Shown: positions 44,512 to 57,943 of the stretch, piece after piece
How the letters are laid out: each line of letters begins with the position of its first letter
Numbering within the stretch: the stretch's first letter is position 1
Program-made: the position numbers and the translations under genes
Notes under the pieces: model-generated
Databases searched by the model: none
Told to the model about the DNA's origin: nothing
The model's input: the letters and a program-made list of their open reading frames with translations, nothing else
Source: Ottelia alismoides
Taxonomy: Eukaryota; Streptophyta; Magnoliopsida; Alismatales; Hydrocharitaceae
DNA: 64,000 nucleotides
Reading direction: 5' to 3'
Assembly: GCA_037367405.1 (NCBI GenBank)
Contig: JAZKJV010010619.1
Coordinates: forward strand, 186,001 to 250,000

Positions 44512-47500
44512 TGATAAATCCAAAAATCACGCGGTCGTGTATTCCACACAAGGCGGGAACACAGTCGATGCTTTGACCGCTCAGAGATCCGGATTTAATC
44601 AACAATTAACCCATAAATAATATCAAGCAACGGAAATCAAAGTGTGGAGATAAAATTTATTATAACTCTACAAAATATGTGTATGGGGCAAGTATATAGA
44701 GTGTCAAACACAGGAACCAAACAGGTAGATCGGGGCAATCAAGCTCAAATGCGAATGTGATGTATTTGTCTATACAAGTGCTATTTTTTCTGGATTTTTT
44801 ATTTTTTTTACTTTTATTTGATTTTTATATATTCAAATGTTTTTTGTAGTTTTATATTTATAAATAAAATTATAGTATTAATAATATAAATAATAATGAC
44901 AGATATATATATATCTACTAAGAGAGAGATATAAGTGAAAGAAATGAAGAAAATATTTTTGGATTTTTTTAAATAAGTCAAATAACTTCAAAATAGAGAT
45001 TCTAAAATATTATTGATGTTTTAATTAATTTTGCAAATATTTTTAGAGTTTTTTTAGAAAAGAGCAAGTAATAAAATAAATCGGGCAATTCTAAACTTGG
45101 AAAAATAAGACAAATAGGACACTCAAAAAGTACTACCAATAGTTCAAAATGAAGTCTTAAAATTATACCTATATTTTTTCTAGATAGAGAAGATTATATC
45201 AAAGAAAACATGACTTTGTTTTTGGGTTTTTGACACTAATTCAATTATTAGTGATTTTTACAAGTTTTGAAGTTTTTTGGGATTTTTGAACACTAGACCT
45301 AATATTACTGAATGCCTTTCGGATATAATATAGATATAGATGAGAGAAAGCTACAATATTTTTTTGGTATATTTTTGAGATGTAATGAATATATTAAAAA
45401 TAAAAGACAACAGGAAGGTAGAAATGATGTTTTTGGTTTTTTTACTACACAAACACTAGTATAAAAACAAACAAAAATCTTTGATTGTAGAACAAACCCA
45501 GGGGCACACTGACATATTTTTAGATTTTCAAATAGATAAAAGATGCTCCAGAAACAAATCAATCACTCAAAATATTATAGAAATTCTACAGGACACAAAT
45601 CGTAATATCTTTTGATGAAATTTGAAATAAATTCGTCCCTACTAATTTCTACAACATATCCAAAAATGAGGAACTGATATCAAGTATTTAAAGAGTTATT
45701 AGCAAAATACACCAAATCAGATTCCTGAGTTCAAAAATTCATCATTAATAGTTTATACATCAGAATATTTTGAAATTTAGATACAATGTAAATCTTTAAA
45801 GCAGCTTTCTAAAAAAATCTCGCATGAAACGGAGTTCAAATGAATGATTTATGAGCATTTAAGTGCAGGGGTACAGATGAAAACATGAGAATGAAACTGC
45901 AGTTCAAAAGATACTCGAAAACTTCTTGAAATATGCCGAAAATGCATGGGTATGGACGCAAAATTTGCCACTAATACACGTGGCACACGGAGATGAAAGT
46001 CTACTAATCTGAGAGCTTAGTCCTCCCCTAAATGGACATATGAGATGAAACAAAAGGAGCAGATCCAACGCAAACTGCTTAACACAGTCCCCTTCCTTCT
46101 TCTTTGTTCTGCAACAGCAAGAAGAGCACGCCTAGGCTGAGGTATTTGACGAGAACGACAACAAGGGATGGAGTCGATGGGGGACTTGACTCGGCGGCGT
46201 TCTTCGACGAAGACCTACACTAAGAAATGGAGGCTCGAGCGTGGGCTCGACGTATGTTACACAAAAAAACTGTGGAGTGAATGGGATCTCCTATGAAAAT
46301 GGGGGAGAAGGAGATGCTCCCCGGCCTCGAAGTCGGTCGAAGGTTGAAAGGTTGCGTGAGGGGGGTACAAAGAAGCGGATGAAGGCGGCGGTGAGGTGGT
46401 AGCCGCGTCGAGGAGGATGAACGAAAGTTGAAGATGATGGGTTGGAAGCTCGCTGGCGAGGGGTGAACTGGGTGATTAAGTGACTAAAAAGCAAGGAAAC
46501 AAAATGCTAGAATAAATCTATGATCTGCAGGTGAATAAAGAGTAAGGAAACGAGCAAAAAAATGACCTCGACTGGCCTAGAAACCAGGAAGGTGTAACCT
46601 CGATGGCCGGTGGCCGGAGGTGGGAGTGGAGCCGCGCTTCGACTCGCCCAGCCACGCCTCCAAGTAGCTGGAGAGCTCACTGTCACTTCACTCTATCTTG
46701 AGCTCAAGAAGGGTGGCCAAAATGGGTCCAAGAGGGTTCAAAAAACGAATGAAAAGAAGATGGGGTGTTTTGTACATGTGAGGTGGGCGGCTCCAAAGAA
46801 CGATGGAGATCAAGAGAATCGTTGATCCAATCCTCCAAGCAACCTCTGGGCGTGTATGAGGGCACTTCAAGGAGAAAAAGTCGTGAAGGAAGCTTAGAGA
46901 TAGGGTGAAAGGATCGGCCTTGAAAAATACAAGAAAACGGATAAAAACCAATGTTCTACCGCACAGCAAAGGGGGGTCAGACAACGTGATGAACATGCTT
47001 TAAGGATCGAAGAAAATCGGCGAATCCATTATCCAATCCTCAAGATATACCCTTGGCGTGTATGGTGGATGCAAGAGGACAAAAAGACAAGAATACCGCA
47101 TTGTGAAACAATGCAAGTGCGTCCTCCAAAAATCGACAAAAATGGCCAAAAACGCAGTTGACACTCCTGATTGGTCCACGTGGACCAACCAGGAAAAAGC
47201 CTGGAGAAATTATTTCAGAAATCTATTAAAAATAGAAATATTTTTTTAATTTTGGTTATAAAATAAAAAATATTTATTAATTTATAAAGTATTTTATTGT
47301 GATTTTTATTTATTTTTTAGATATTTAAAAATACGAGTTCCCTTTTAAGGGCCATATAGGTATATTCTTCTATATATTTTAATATTGTATTTTTATTCTA
47401 TATTTTCAATTTTATTAATTTTATTTATTATTTTATAAATTTATAACTTAATTTTATATACTTAAATACATTTTTATTTTATTTTTATGATGTATTATAT

Positions 47501-48332
47501 ACAATTAAATAAATAGATGTATAGTCTTTATAGGTATATTTATAGTTATTATACCTATATATTTTCTACAAGTATTTTGTTTTGTATTTTCTTTATATTT
47601 TTATTCCTGTTTAGATATTCACATATATTATAAATAATATTTACAAAAGTATAAAAATATAAAAGTATAAAAATAATGAATAAAATGAATATTTTAATCG
47701 TTATAAGTATACAAGAAGGGTCCAAAACTCAACTTTCAAACCGTAACTCCGAAAAATATGAAACCACCTCCATTAAATAGCTTATTGAAAATTATATACA
47801 ATTAAAGATGATTTTGATGTATTTCGTATTTTTATTTGAGAGATACAGGTCTGGGAAGTTAGCATTCTGGAATTTTATTCAGATCATAACTTTTTATCTG
47901 TACATTATTTTTGTATGAAATCAATTTTGTATTTTTTTATATTAAATTATCTACAACTTTTATGTGCAAAATTTCTCTATTTGAAGTATAAAAAGTGGAA
48001 TTAAAAATAGGTCCCAAAATGAATAAAGAATGGATTGAATAAAAGGTGTTTTTATTGTATTTTGGCCCTTATCTCCCCATACTTTATTCCTTATCGACCT
48101 AGTCATTTAGATGCCTAGTTCTCGGGGTTTCGGGTCATAAAATATTTACAATATTTTATTCTTTTTCTTTTCTTTATTCTATAATTTTGGCTTTAAAAAC
48201 CGCATTTTATACACTATTTACATACACATGCATGAATGCTAAAATGCATGAATTAGAGGTATTTACATGTATTTACTAGGGGTTTTTGCGGCCAAAATGA
48301 TAGAATAAAGATGATGAAATGGAGGTTCACCA
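44512..48332 (-). mobile_element. 5' LTR (3,821 bp)
   Basis: On the + strand it runs from TGATAAATCC to GGTTCACCA. It is collinear with the left LTR apart from small indels and the missing hAT-type insertion. The palindrome at 47,166-47,193 has a CCACGTGG centre. Confidence 0.92.
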
Positions 48333-48471
48333 GGCTGCATGTCGGAGACGTGCGTGGGGGCCAGAGGTGGGGTTGCAACAGTATTCAAGGTTCTGGGTGT
48401 AATCCGCGATTATCAAAGGTTCCTGAAGTAATTATGAAATTACTCAAGAGTATAGGTGTAAATAACTCCTT

Positions 48472-49492
48472 TTATATTAAATGCTGGAAAATAATTAGCT
48501 ACGAATTACTTTTCGAAGTCTTACGCGTCAAATCATAACAAGTCTTTTCAACAACAGACTATTCAAAGACCAAATAACTTATCCGCGGGAGGCATGCCAT
48601 TAAATAGTTTATTAATGGGAGGCATGTCATTAAACATGTACGTGGTAATATGCTATAAATGTTATAATTAAGTCCAATTTAATTTTGAAATAGGAATAAA
48701 CGTATACAAAGAGAGACGTCAAACATATGGATCTGATTTCGAAAATAATAATTAAGAGATCGTTTATACAAAATCCAAAAATAGCTAAGGAATTAATAAG
48801 ACAGAAGAAGAAAAAGAGTGCTAGAAATCATTGCATTTAAAGAATCCTTTTAATCAACTTTTCTTCGAGAAATACCCCCATAATACCCAATGTAAAGAAG
48901 TGAAATCTTGGGGCTAGTTTGGTTGCCGGTTACCCTGAGGTAACCTGACATACCTCCTAATCTATCGCTGCATTCTTGGATTGGAATTAGTTGTATGGAC
49001 CGCATAATTTCTTTGTTATAATATTTTTTAACCATGTTCAAATAAAAATTAATATAAAAAATATATCATAATTATTAAAAAGTTAATATAACACATAATC
49101 AATATCACATCACATTTATCATTCAAATTCTCTGTTACTCTCCTAACCATCCAAACAACTACTATGTGTACATGTACATGTATGGTTCTATCGTAACCGA
49201 GCCCAAGCATGATGGTGGCTTGTCCCTGTGTGTGTATGCGCAAATGTTTATATGTGTGCGTATGTGTGCGCTTGCTTGATTGTGCATGTATGTATTTTAA
49301 GAACCCTCATGTTGGTTCATGTTATGTTCCGAGTTTATTTAGATATTGAATTCGACATTATAATCACTTACAACCCAAAGCCTAGATTTTAGGATGAGAG
49401 ATCTTTCAAGACCTTTTATGAAGGGATCTGTTGTTTTATCTTTGATCCAATAAAATCTACAACAATCACTTTATAAGACAGTATATCCTTTA
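48472..49492. other. Intergenic sequence
   Basis: No gene was seen. GCTAGTTTGGTTGCCGGTTA (48,910) and CTAACCATCCAAACAAC (49,143) look like the ends of a further decayed MITE. TG/CA-rich simple sequence lies at 49,165-49,290. Confidence 0.4.
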
Positions 49493-49845
49493 GAGCATGT
49501 TCGGTTGGGGGTTTATTCTCCAAAACCCGCCATTTTCTCTTCCTCGTGGGATCCACTATCTATTTTTATTTAAATACTAAATAAATTACTTTTCTTTCAT
49601 CTATTCCAACAAAAAATAATATATTATACCATCATATCATCTAACAATTATAAACTACTCAACTTCTACTCACTTTTCCAAACTTCAATACAATCACATC
49701 AATAACTACTCACATTTCCAAACTTCAATACAATCTTATCACAATAAATCCACCTTCAGTTAAACACTCTATCCAAACACCAAAACATAAAAATGAGCTA
49801 CCCCTACCAGTTTAACCCACCCTAACCCGCGTACCAAACGCAACC
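49493..49845. mobile_element. Tourist-like (PIF/Harbinger) MITE, 353 bp
   Basis: The left end is GAGCATGTTCGGTTGGGGG; the right end inverted is GGTTGCGTTTGGTACGCGGG. The 3-bp duplication TTA flanks it (49,490-49,492 and 49,846-49,848). An internal CATTTCCAAACTTCAATACA-type phrase is present twice. Confidence 0.65.
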
Positions 49846-49848
49846 TTA

Positions 49849-51229
49849 CAGACTTAAGCGTGGCTTGGATGTGTTTCGAATTTTTTGATTGAAGAAAATG
49901 TAGCATCTTGAAGTTCTATAATCGTGCTATCTCATTCCTAAATGTGATCTCAACCTTTTAAGAGTTTTGTCTGTTTATGTTTATGCCTTATTGAAGATTT
50001 ATAAGAATTTTCGTTATATTATATTTTTTGAATTTAAGAAGATACACATAACAGTATATACTACTTATCATCTATGAAGGTAGATGGTGTAGTATTTCCT
50101 ACTTTTTGAATTTAAGAAGATACACATAATAGTATCAGAGGTAGAATAAGAATCGGTATTATCTAATAGTTTACAAAGAAACATCAGAAGTGTCGCATTT
50201 AATCTAAAGTAAAAGATCAAAATCAACTAAGTAATCTTTTCTCCCGAAAATATTATTAGTCAAAAGTACAACTTTACTACGTTTATAATTGAGTTCATAT
50301 CCATCTATCCTTTATAAATAGTCAAAATAAATTAGATAGTTTTATTCACATCAGGAATATGATGCACTCCACGCAATATCCAGACTCGTCCAAAGGAGAA
50401 CATCAAGTTCATTCATTTGAATCTTTGCACCTTGGCCACGAACTCAATCTTAATCTTCACAGTCTTACATTGCTTGTTTAATGAGGAGAGAGAGAGAGAG
50501 TGTGTGTGTGTATGTGAAATCTATCGTTGAGAAGATATGAACATTTATTATAAGTCTCCATAAGCATTTCATAAGCCCAACATTAGCTCTTAATGCCCTA
50601 TGGGCTATTTTGGGACCAGATCAAAAAGGTGTGATCTTTGATCGTTGTTGTGGTTGATGATGATGTATATAGTCATCCTTCTATGCATCCTAAAAAAAGA
50701 TTATTGGCTTGTTATAAGTTTGCTTAGGTTTGTCGCTACTTTGGAGTTTTTTTAGGGAAAAATACATCTCATGTGTCTTGGATCCTTTTGAGTGGTATCT
50801 TCTTTCACATTTTGTAGCATGAAAACGGGTTGTTTGTATTGGATGTTTCTTTTAGATGAATGAAATGCTTTTATCTTTAATAAAAAATTCTAAGTCCCAT
50901 GGATGGTGTAGAGTTTGATTTAATTCATGCATAACCCTCGCTGATCTGGCCCTCTCACTGAGCATTTTTAGTTGAACAACACTATTTATGGATTTCAATT
51001 GTAACTTTCAACTAGGGACAATTCTTTTCAAAGTATCCTACATAATTACATGCTTTCTAGCAATGTTTCTTCTTGTCCCTTTTCTAGATCTTGCACATGA
51101 GTTCAATTTGTTCTTTTTATAGTTTTATTGTTTTTCTTTTGTATTTTTTTTATAGTTTTATTTTTTCTTTCGCGGTTATTTTATTGACCTTCTCTTAAGT
51201 ATCAACATGCATCACATACTTTTATGTCC
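49849..51229. other. Intergenic sequence
   Basis: AT-rich, no gene recognised. A GAAGATACACATAA-type phrase recurs at about 50,038 and 50,117. A (GA)n(TG)n microsatellite lies near 50,485-50,515. Confidence 0.45.
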
Positions 51230-51850
51230 AACTCCTCAATGGAAATAGCCATCATAAAATCATCTAGAGAAATGTGTTCTTTCATAAACTTGAGAGGCAT
51301 GCTAATGTAATCTCTTAAGAAGTGTCTCAATCATACACATCACTTGAAACCTCTCTATATTTTTCATGTGTCTCGACAAGTCCATGGAGTACCAATAAGA
51401 ATTCATGCGCCTCTTTAGTCATCAACTTGCTCTCAACCACATGAAATCCAAAGAATTTAGCAAGAGAGTACTTATTATACTAAGATCCTCAATGTTGTAC
51501 TTCTTGTCAAGCTCACAGTGAAGTCTCTTCACGAACCCAATACGTGAGTTACAAACATCAAAGAGCATATTGAATGGAGCCTACACGATGCAACCATTAC
51601 ATAGGTGCTTCTGTCCACTAATCAATTGCTTTTTAGTATATGGGTTTAGGCATGCAACTTTTAACATGGAAATCAACTTATTATAGTCAGCGAAATCTTC
51701 ATATATTGTTTCCAACCTTGAAGTTTTAGTTGCCGATTTCTCTAGCATTCGACACATGTCAACTCGCGATTTAGACTTCATATTTGATATATCAAGAAAT
51801 TCAAGTCTTAAGTATGTCTCCAACATTTTTTTAAACATGTATATAATCAT
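51230..51850 (-). pseudogene. Copia gag remnant
   Basis: Broken - strand frames include ELDKKYNIEDLSI and surrounding text like the WDSLDKKY.TEDAG region of copia gag, with an upstream frame at 51,581-51,850 (TYLRLEFLDISNMKSKSRVD). It is heavily decayed. Confidence 0.45.
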
Positions 51851-52402
51851 GTAAATGATGTGATCAAATCTAATTCAATTTTGGAGCATGAATAAATCCA
51901 AATGAACATGTAAGATATCAAAATTGCACATTAAAATGTGAATAATTAATCAAGATATCCAAAATGTTCATTAAAAGATCATAAAGAATAGACAACACAC
52001 AAAAGGAAAGGAAAGTTAGAAAATTTTTACTGCTACAATGCTCATTAAAAAGATAAGAGTGAAATCGTAAATAACGAAAGGAGTAAAAGCCAAATTATAG
52101 TTTTAATCGTAATGTCTTTTGTCTGCATGATGTGGTGAGAGCACAGTGATATTGATGTTGGTCCATATTGTGTTGATAGTATACATGAAGAAGTCGTGTT
52201 TCTTTCTACTTGTGAAGGGACATAATTAATTGTCATGTGATGATGCGCATCCCTTGTCTTGGTATCTAAGTTTGTTGTGCTTCCACTTTTGAATTAGGTC
52301 TATTATCTAAGATAACCTTATCATTATTGTAGTTGGTTTCGCCTATAAAAAATACCAACTTTGCGGCCTAATTTGCTACAAATTATCTAATTTAGGCATA
52401 AT

Positions 52403-52600
52403 CAGTGTAGGTAATATCGGTATCCATACCGGTATTGGTATCGAGTCAATACGATATATCGTGGATATAAACGATGATATATTGGCGATACTGAATCGAT
52501 TTTGCGAAGAAAATAATCTTCTAAGGACAAATATCGACCATATCAACGATATATCGGTCATCTGTCGATACCGATATATCAACAGACAAACAAGTATGGT
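52403..52600. mobile_element. Possible hAT-type element end with iterated TATCG words
   Basis: CAGTGTAGGTAATATCGG resembles a hAT terminal repeat. It is followed by dense GATATATCG / GTATCGGTA words up to about 52,590. The other end and target duplication were not found. Confidence 0.4.
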
Positions 52601-54045
52601 AAGATTTCTTTTATTATTAATTTTTTAAGCTTTCTTTTATCACTTAGTTATTTTAGGCCCCCAAATGTATCATTGAAATATCTAATGTACTTTTTGTATA
52701 TTGAATATTGTTGTGAACTAAAATGCGTATACTTTTTAAGTAAATTTGGACTTGTCTAATATTTAAAAAATAATTCACATTCGTTTGTCAAATATCTGTA
52801 TTCATATTGTCGATATATATTTTATATTCTAATTTTGTAGGTTGAGGCTATGACTCTCCATTTTGCACAATCATGCGATATTTGTATCAGTAGTTGTATC
52901 TCAATTTTAAAAAGTATAAGGTTATAATAACACCTATATTCCTATCTGTATCCGATCATTTTTTTATCTCTAATCTTCACCATCAAAATCATGCAACTAT
53001 TCCTTAGTGCATCGATCGAGTTGCTTTTTTTCTTCCAAATAGAGCCCTTGCATTGAGTCGCGATTTAAGCAGAAATCGATGCTTCTCCATTTTTAAAAGA
53101 GGGGTCTCTCATTTTGTCCTTGAGATTGATCATCCATCATTGTTCATCTTCATATCAATTGACCTTCATCGCAACTAAGGAGTCGAAGTGTCTATCATGA
53201 TCGACGTCGTCGGAGGAAGTCATGGCGACCAATGCAAACTCCTGGAGGAGCGATGGGGTCGAGAGGAATGTCAAAGGTTGTCGAGCATGGAGGGAGGGAG
53301 TGGTGAGGAAAGCTAAGGTGACATAAGTGCAACATTGTAGGAGCCTTGTGGTTACGATAGCCACCAGGGGCGAGGCGATGGTGGTCTTTGACAGGAAGGG
53401 AGAGGGGGCGATGGGGGGCATAGGTTATCGTTTTTTGAGGGTATGGATGGAAGAGTTTGGGCATGTATTCGAGGATTTGGATGGAAGAATCCGAAACACT
53501 TAGGTCATTGACCATAATATATGAGAGCAAAATCATCGTGTTAGTGCCCATAATTAATTGAATAGGGCGAGATACCCCTCTTCAAATTATAGTAATGGAT
53601 GAGTTCTTAATGTTTGAGCATTCATTAGGCGAAACTTATAATTCGTTCTTGTTTGGTTGATTTGAGGATAAAAAAAAGAGGAATAATTAAAGTAGAATTT
53701 GAGATGATTTTTGATGTGACCATCTATCTCAAAGTACAACGTGAAAATATTGTTTTTTGTTTCATTTTCTACATGCTAAAAAGCTCTGTGCACACAATTA
53801 TGTGTACGAGAAAGAAACCATGTATATGTGTGTACGTGTTTATGTAAGTATATCTATATATGTATAAATGATTTATAAGTTTGTGATAACATCGGAGTTT
53901 GTAGCATTGACACAACTAAATGATTGTATTACAAATAACGTCGTCAGATCCACCAGAGATGGTCTTTCTTTTTTAAATCAACCTCTTGCAATTTGTGTAT
54001 CACGTCATTAATCTATCAAAATGATCTTCATCAGTTTACATCAAC
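52601..54045. other. Intergenic sequence
   Basis: No gene recognised. The GC-richer patch at 53,150-53,440 gives two overlapping - strand frames without domains. Confidence 0.4.
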
Positions 54046-54048
54046 TTA

Positions 54049-54280
54049 GGGTGCGTTCGGTTCGGGAATAAGCAGGAATAAGGATGGGGAATAAGGAGAA
54101 TAAGGGTTTATTCTTTGTTCGGCTGGAGGATAGGAATAAGGAGAATAAGGTGAAATAAAGGTAGGTAAGGTGGGATAAAGGCAGGGATGGAATAATGGAG
54201 AATAGTCGTACCACTGGAAACCGTATCAGGAGGAGAATTGGTCCCTTATTCTAGGGCCTATTCTCCAACCGAACACACCC
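54049..54280. mobile_element. Tourist-like MITE, 232 bp
   Basis: The ends GGGTGCGTTCGGTT and inverse GGGTGTGTTCGGTT match at 13 of 14. TTA is duplicated on both sides (54,046-54,048 and 54,281-54,283), as for PIF/Harbinger. The inside is rich in GGAATAAGGAGAATAAGG words, as in the pair at 62,849-63,364. Confidence 0.85.
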
Positions 54281-54283
54281 TTA

Positions 54284-55529
54284 GGATTGGACTTTGGGTT
54301 GGGACGATCCGATCTGGCCCAAAATCCAACCCGCATAATCCGACTCAAATTCAAATTCGAAATTTAGTAGGTGAGCAGTGTGCCTCAAAATGAACATGTA
54401 TTGATTATTGGGTCTCGCAAGTCCGATAGCCCAACAACCTATACGATATAATTATATCTAGTATATTCATGTTTGCACCAAATAAATGTTCTAACTTTCA
54501 TATATTTATTTCGAGTTTAGAACAAATACTTAGACTCGTTAATAATAATATTCATTAGCGTGGATTGAGAATATTATTACATTAACATGCAAGAATAGAA
54601 TCTATGTCCTCAGGTGTTAGAGCATGTACAACTGTAAGTAAACGATCTATATTAGGTCATAGATTCATAGTACACACATCTACAATAGAATATGTGATGG
54701 TGAATTGAATAGTGGTTTAAGTCATCATATCTTTTACCACATTTCAATTTTCAACATACAACTAATGTCAGAATTACTAATTAATTGGAGTACTTAAAAT
54801 ATTAAACATGCTCACATGCATAAAGAAACAATCAGATAAATGCAAGAAGAATGGAACACATGATATCGGTGTACATAAGTGTTAAATTGCCATTGAGTCA
54901 GTCTGACCTGAACCCTATTTTGTTTGGGTCGGATTTGAGCTTAGGCCTGAAATTGGAAAATAAAATAGACCTAAGCCTGACCCTTAGCCCATATACTTAA
55001 ATGGACTTGGGTCGGGCCAACTCAAACCCGACCCGACCCGATGCCCAACCCTAACATCAACATACCTCAAGTAACATACCACCTTGCTAATGTTTTTCTT
55101 AACATCAACATACCTCAAATAACACACCCGACCCGACCCGATCCAACCCGAGCCCTTGCCTCAACCCGATCATATTATTATTTTTCTTAACATGATATTT
55201 TTCCCACCTTGCTAATGTTTCGACTACTACGCTATTTTTTTTCACTTTCGTGTTATTTTTTTCATCCCATGTTATTTTCTTACTCGGTCTACTATGTTTT
55301 TTTCACTTTATCATATCCAATTCCTAACAATAAATCACAATATACCAAGTAACATTTTGCATAAAGACATCTATCTCAATATAACTACTTTATTACATAT
55401 GAAATTTAACTAAAAATCATTTATAACTAATAGAATCAAACAAATCATTCTTCTTTGTGTTGGGTCATGCAACACCTTATGTAGAGTTCATGTTCTTCTA
55501 TAGGAGAACCTCAAGTAAACTTATCCTAT
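54284..55529. repeat. Repeat-rich spacer with CCCGA iterations
   Basis: ACCCGACCCGACCCGAT occurs at about 55,026 and 55,127. A 48-bp unit beginning AACATCAACATACCTCAA starts at 55,053 and again at 55,101. No gene was recognised. Confidence 0.5.
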
Positions 55530-56130
55530 CATGGCTACAACGTCATTCCCCATCTTGTAATTCTACCGTTGCAGGATTTCGATGCCAATAAGATTTATTC
55601 TTTACTTTAATCCAGATCTTGCCTTTGATTTTGTCCTTATTGTTTCCATTCTTTCCCTTTTCTATTTGTCTTGCAAGGTCATGAAATTGATCTTAACACA
55701 ACATCAAAAGGAACCATGGATTTTTAATTCCCATCTTCCTCCTCAATAGCAATTACCGCAATGAAGTCATCCACAGAGATTTTTCCGTTTCTACTCTTAA
55801 AGGTAATACCAACTTCTTCCCATGATTCAGGGAATTCTCTATCAATATAACTTTAAACTTCTCTAAAAAATTATTTAGAATTTTCAAATTGTGGAGAAAG
55901 AGAAAAAAATTATGAACTTGTTTAAAAGCATATTTTCTTTTGACCATAGAAAATTTTAAGAACTTTATGATAGAGTATTTTTCAATACTGGGGTCGTTAG
56001 TATTGTACATTTTTGGACTTCATTCCATATCCCCTTCGCAATTTGCATGGGTGCAAAGTATATGTCAAGCAAGGTATTGGACAGACTTAACCGAATAAAA
56101 TCATGACATACATTGTCAAGTTCAATCACA
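55530..56130 (-). pseudogene. Copia gag remnant
   Basis: The - strand gives DFIRLSLSNTLLDIYF, AKGIWNEVQK, then KQVHNFFLFLHNLKIL and ENSLNHGKKLVLPLRVETEK. These follow the order of copia gag: AKELWD, then SQVQELQ..LH, then SLKHK..EMS..DLI..LRIEEE. Stops break the frame. Confidence 0.6.
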
Positions 56131-57402
56131 TAGTTTGTGCCTTTTTTATTTGGGAAGTGCGATTCTGTAAATCAACTACATGACAATTAGTTTCAATCAT
56201 CAAAATTATCCCCATGGTGATTAACTGAATTTTCATGAATTTATGAAGTTTGAAGTTTTCACCTCATAATTTTCAAGCGATTATGTTATATCTACCCTCG
56301 ATTTGAACAATGTATATTACATGATTTTAAATATAATTCTATACAACTTTTTCATATTAAAACCAATGAGATTAAATTAGATTCCTGAACTAACATGATT
56401 AAATTTGACAATATCATATATTATTGCAACAATAATCAATCATACATAAATTAAATTTTGACACAAATAATCATTGGATAATACTATAATCATGTATTTA
56501 ATATGTGATACAATGTCAAGCAAGATCAAGAATAGGGAAATAAATAAACCAACAACAATGGATAAAATCAACAAGAGTCTAAGGTCAAAATTCACCAAAT
56601 CGATTGTGAAGGACTTTCTTCATACAAGATTTCACCCCCACTTTATAGATGTGTTGGATGTAATGATATGTTCTTGGATAAGACATTATCGTGATTGACA
56701 TCCACACATTCCAATGATCATCCTGAAATGGACTTCAAAGAACACCACTCGAAAAAAATAAGGAACTATTCGGAGAAAACAAAGAATTAAGAATGCATGA
56801 TATTCAAATCGTGGTTGGTTGGGCAGATGGGGAGAACAATTGAGTCTCCTTAGATTCGTTAACTGCTAATCAAGGACATTATCGTTGGGCTATGCATAAT
56901 GGCTAGAATCTGAAACAACTTAATGAAAATTTTAACATTTTGATTTCAAATTAGTCAAATAGATTAATAATATGACCCATCAAAAGCAAGACCTGGTAAA
57001 AGTATCCAGATCTGAATTGACTCTCCCAAGTTTGGGTATGATCCTAAGTTGGAGTGGGACTAGAAGTGGAGTGGAGCACGTGTATGTTGCCATCAAATCC
57101 CTATTTTTATTTTTATCGTCAAAAGTTTTTTTTTGGAGGGGGTGACTCATACATAAGTTCATCAAAAGATTAAAACCAAGCAAGATGGTACAATGTTTCT
57201 TTCACCTAACTCACCCCATCTTAAAATCAAGCATTCCTATCTTCAAATCAACGCCTTAGCTATGCTAAATGTTCTTTAACTACAATATCTGATGCCAATG
57301 CCCTGCTTTCCAATAGTGTCCATGAAAGCTTATTGTTTAGTGATCGTAAGACTACCTATGCTTCGGAAATATTAAAAATATAAGTAATTTTTAAATTGTC
57401 CA
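56131..57402. other. Intergenic sequence
   Basis: AT-rich with no recognised gene. Short frames at 56,474-56,698 and 56,980-57,183 have no features. Confidence 0.4.
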
Positions 57403-57943
57403 TGTTGATTCCTATTACAAATGGGCCCTTGTCCGGCCTAGAGGATTCCACTCATACATGGTTAACTATAAGGAGAAATGCACACTTGGAAGGAAGTTTC
57501 AGAATAAAGAAACGTGGACATAATGTCTAGATCTTTCTCCACCCTTACTAAATATATCTAGACATTTCATTCATCTTCATATAAAATATCTAGATATTTC
57601 TTAACTTGTCTACTTAATGGATGAAGATGAAGGTGCATTCAAGAAATATCTACAAAATATCTCTACCTAAGAACCTATAAATACCATCTAATGTACTCTC
57701 ATTTGAAACAACAACAAACACATGTTACAATGTAAGACAAATACAACCATCACCTCCTTCGAATGGCTTGCCTCATCTTGTAAACATTCCAAAGCATCTT
57801 CTTATAAAAGTTGAAAGTCTTGTACACAAGTTAGTTTTTAATGAAAAAAAGTTCTTCGATTTCAGTTCTACCTTATGCACTGATTCATATTTCCTCTCAT
57901 GAAGTTGATTCTTTCCACCACCAATCTTCTGATGCCCCTAACA
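57403..57943 (+). mobile_element. Probable copia LTR (about 540 bp)
   Basis: Starts near TGTTGATTCC and ends CCCTAACA, and is followed by AATT and TGGTATCGGAACC, a slightly altered Met primer site (57,948). It holds a CCTATAAATACC TATA-like site near 57,671. A shortened second copy with matching start (TAAGTAATTT, ATTACAAATGG) and end (CAATCTTCTG) lies at 58,377-58,505, so the pair could be a miniature LTR element. Confidence 0.5.

Larger units (their letters stand above)
29820..48332 (-). mobile_element. Giant non-autonomous LTR retrotransposon (TR-GAG/LARD type), 18.5 kb
   Basis: Two long terminal repeats (29,820-34,575 and 44,512-48,332) share TGAT-type starts and TCA/CCA ends, and the whole is flanked by the exact 5-bp target duplication GGCTG (29,815-29,819 and 48,333-48,337). 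A primer site next to the right LTR, a polypurine tract next to the left LTR, and gag on the - strand all show that the element runs on the - strand. No protease, reverse transcriptase, RNase H or integrase is visible. A hand count over the first 275 bp of the LTRs gives about 8% difference, so the insertion is not recent. Confidence 0.9.
28574..48471. mobile_element. Small inverted-repeat element split by later insertions
   Basis: Positions 28,574-28,664 and 48,381-48,471 are 91-bp inverted copies (about 85% alike by eye); the left one begins AAGGTTATTTACACCC. Between them, once the 273-bp foldback and the 18.5-kb retrotransposon are taken out, about 1.1 kb remains, mostly G-rich. So the two ends seem to belong to one element that was later broken open. 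Its own target duplication was not found and its superfamily is unknown. Confidence 0.6.

Noticed and set aside
53155..53551. Overlapping - strand frames of 88 and 118 codons
   Set aside because: No domain, no splice-linked neighbours; composition-driven.
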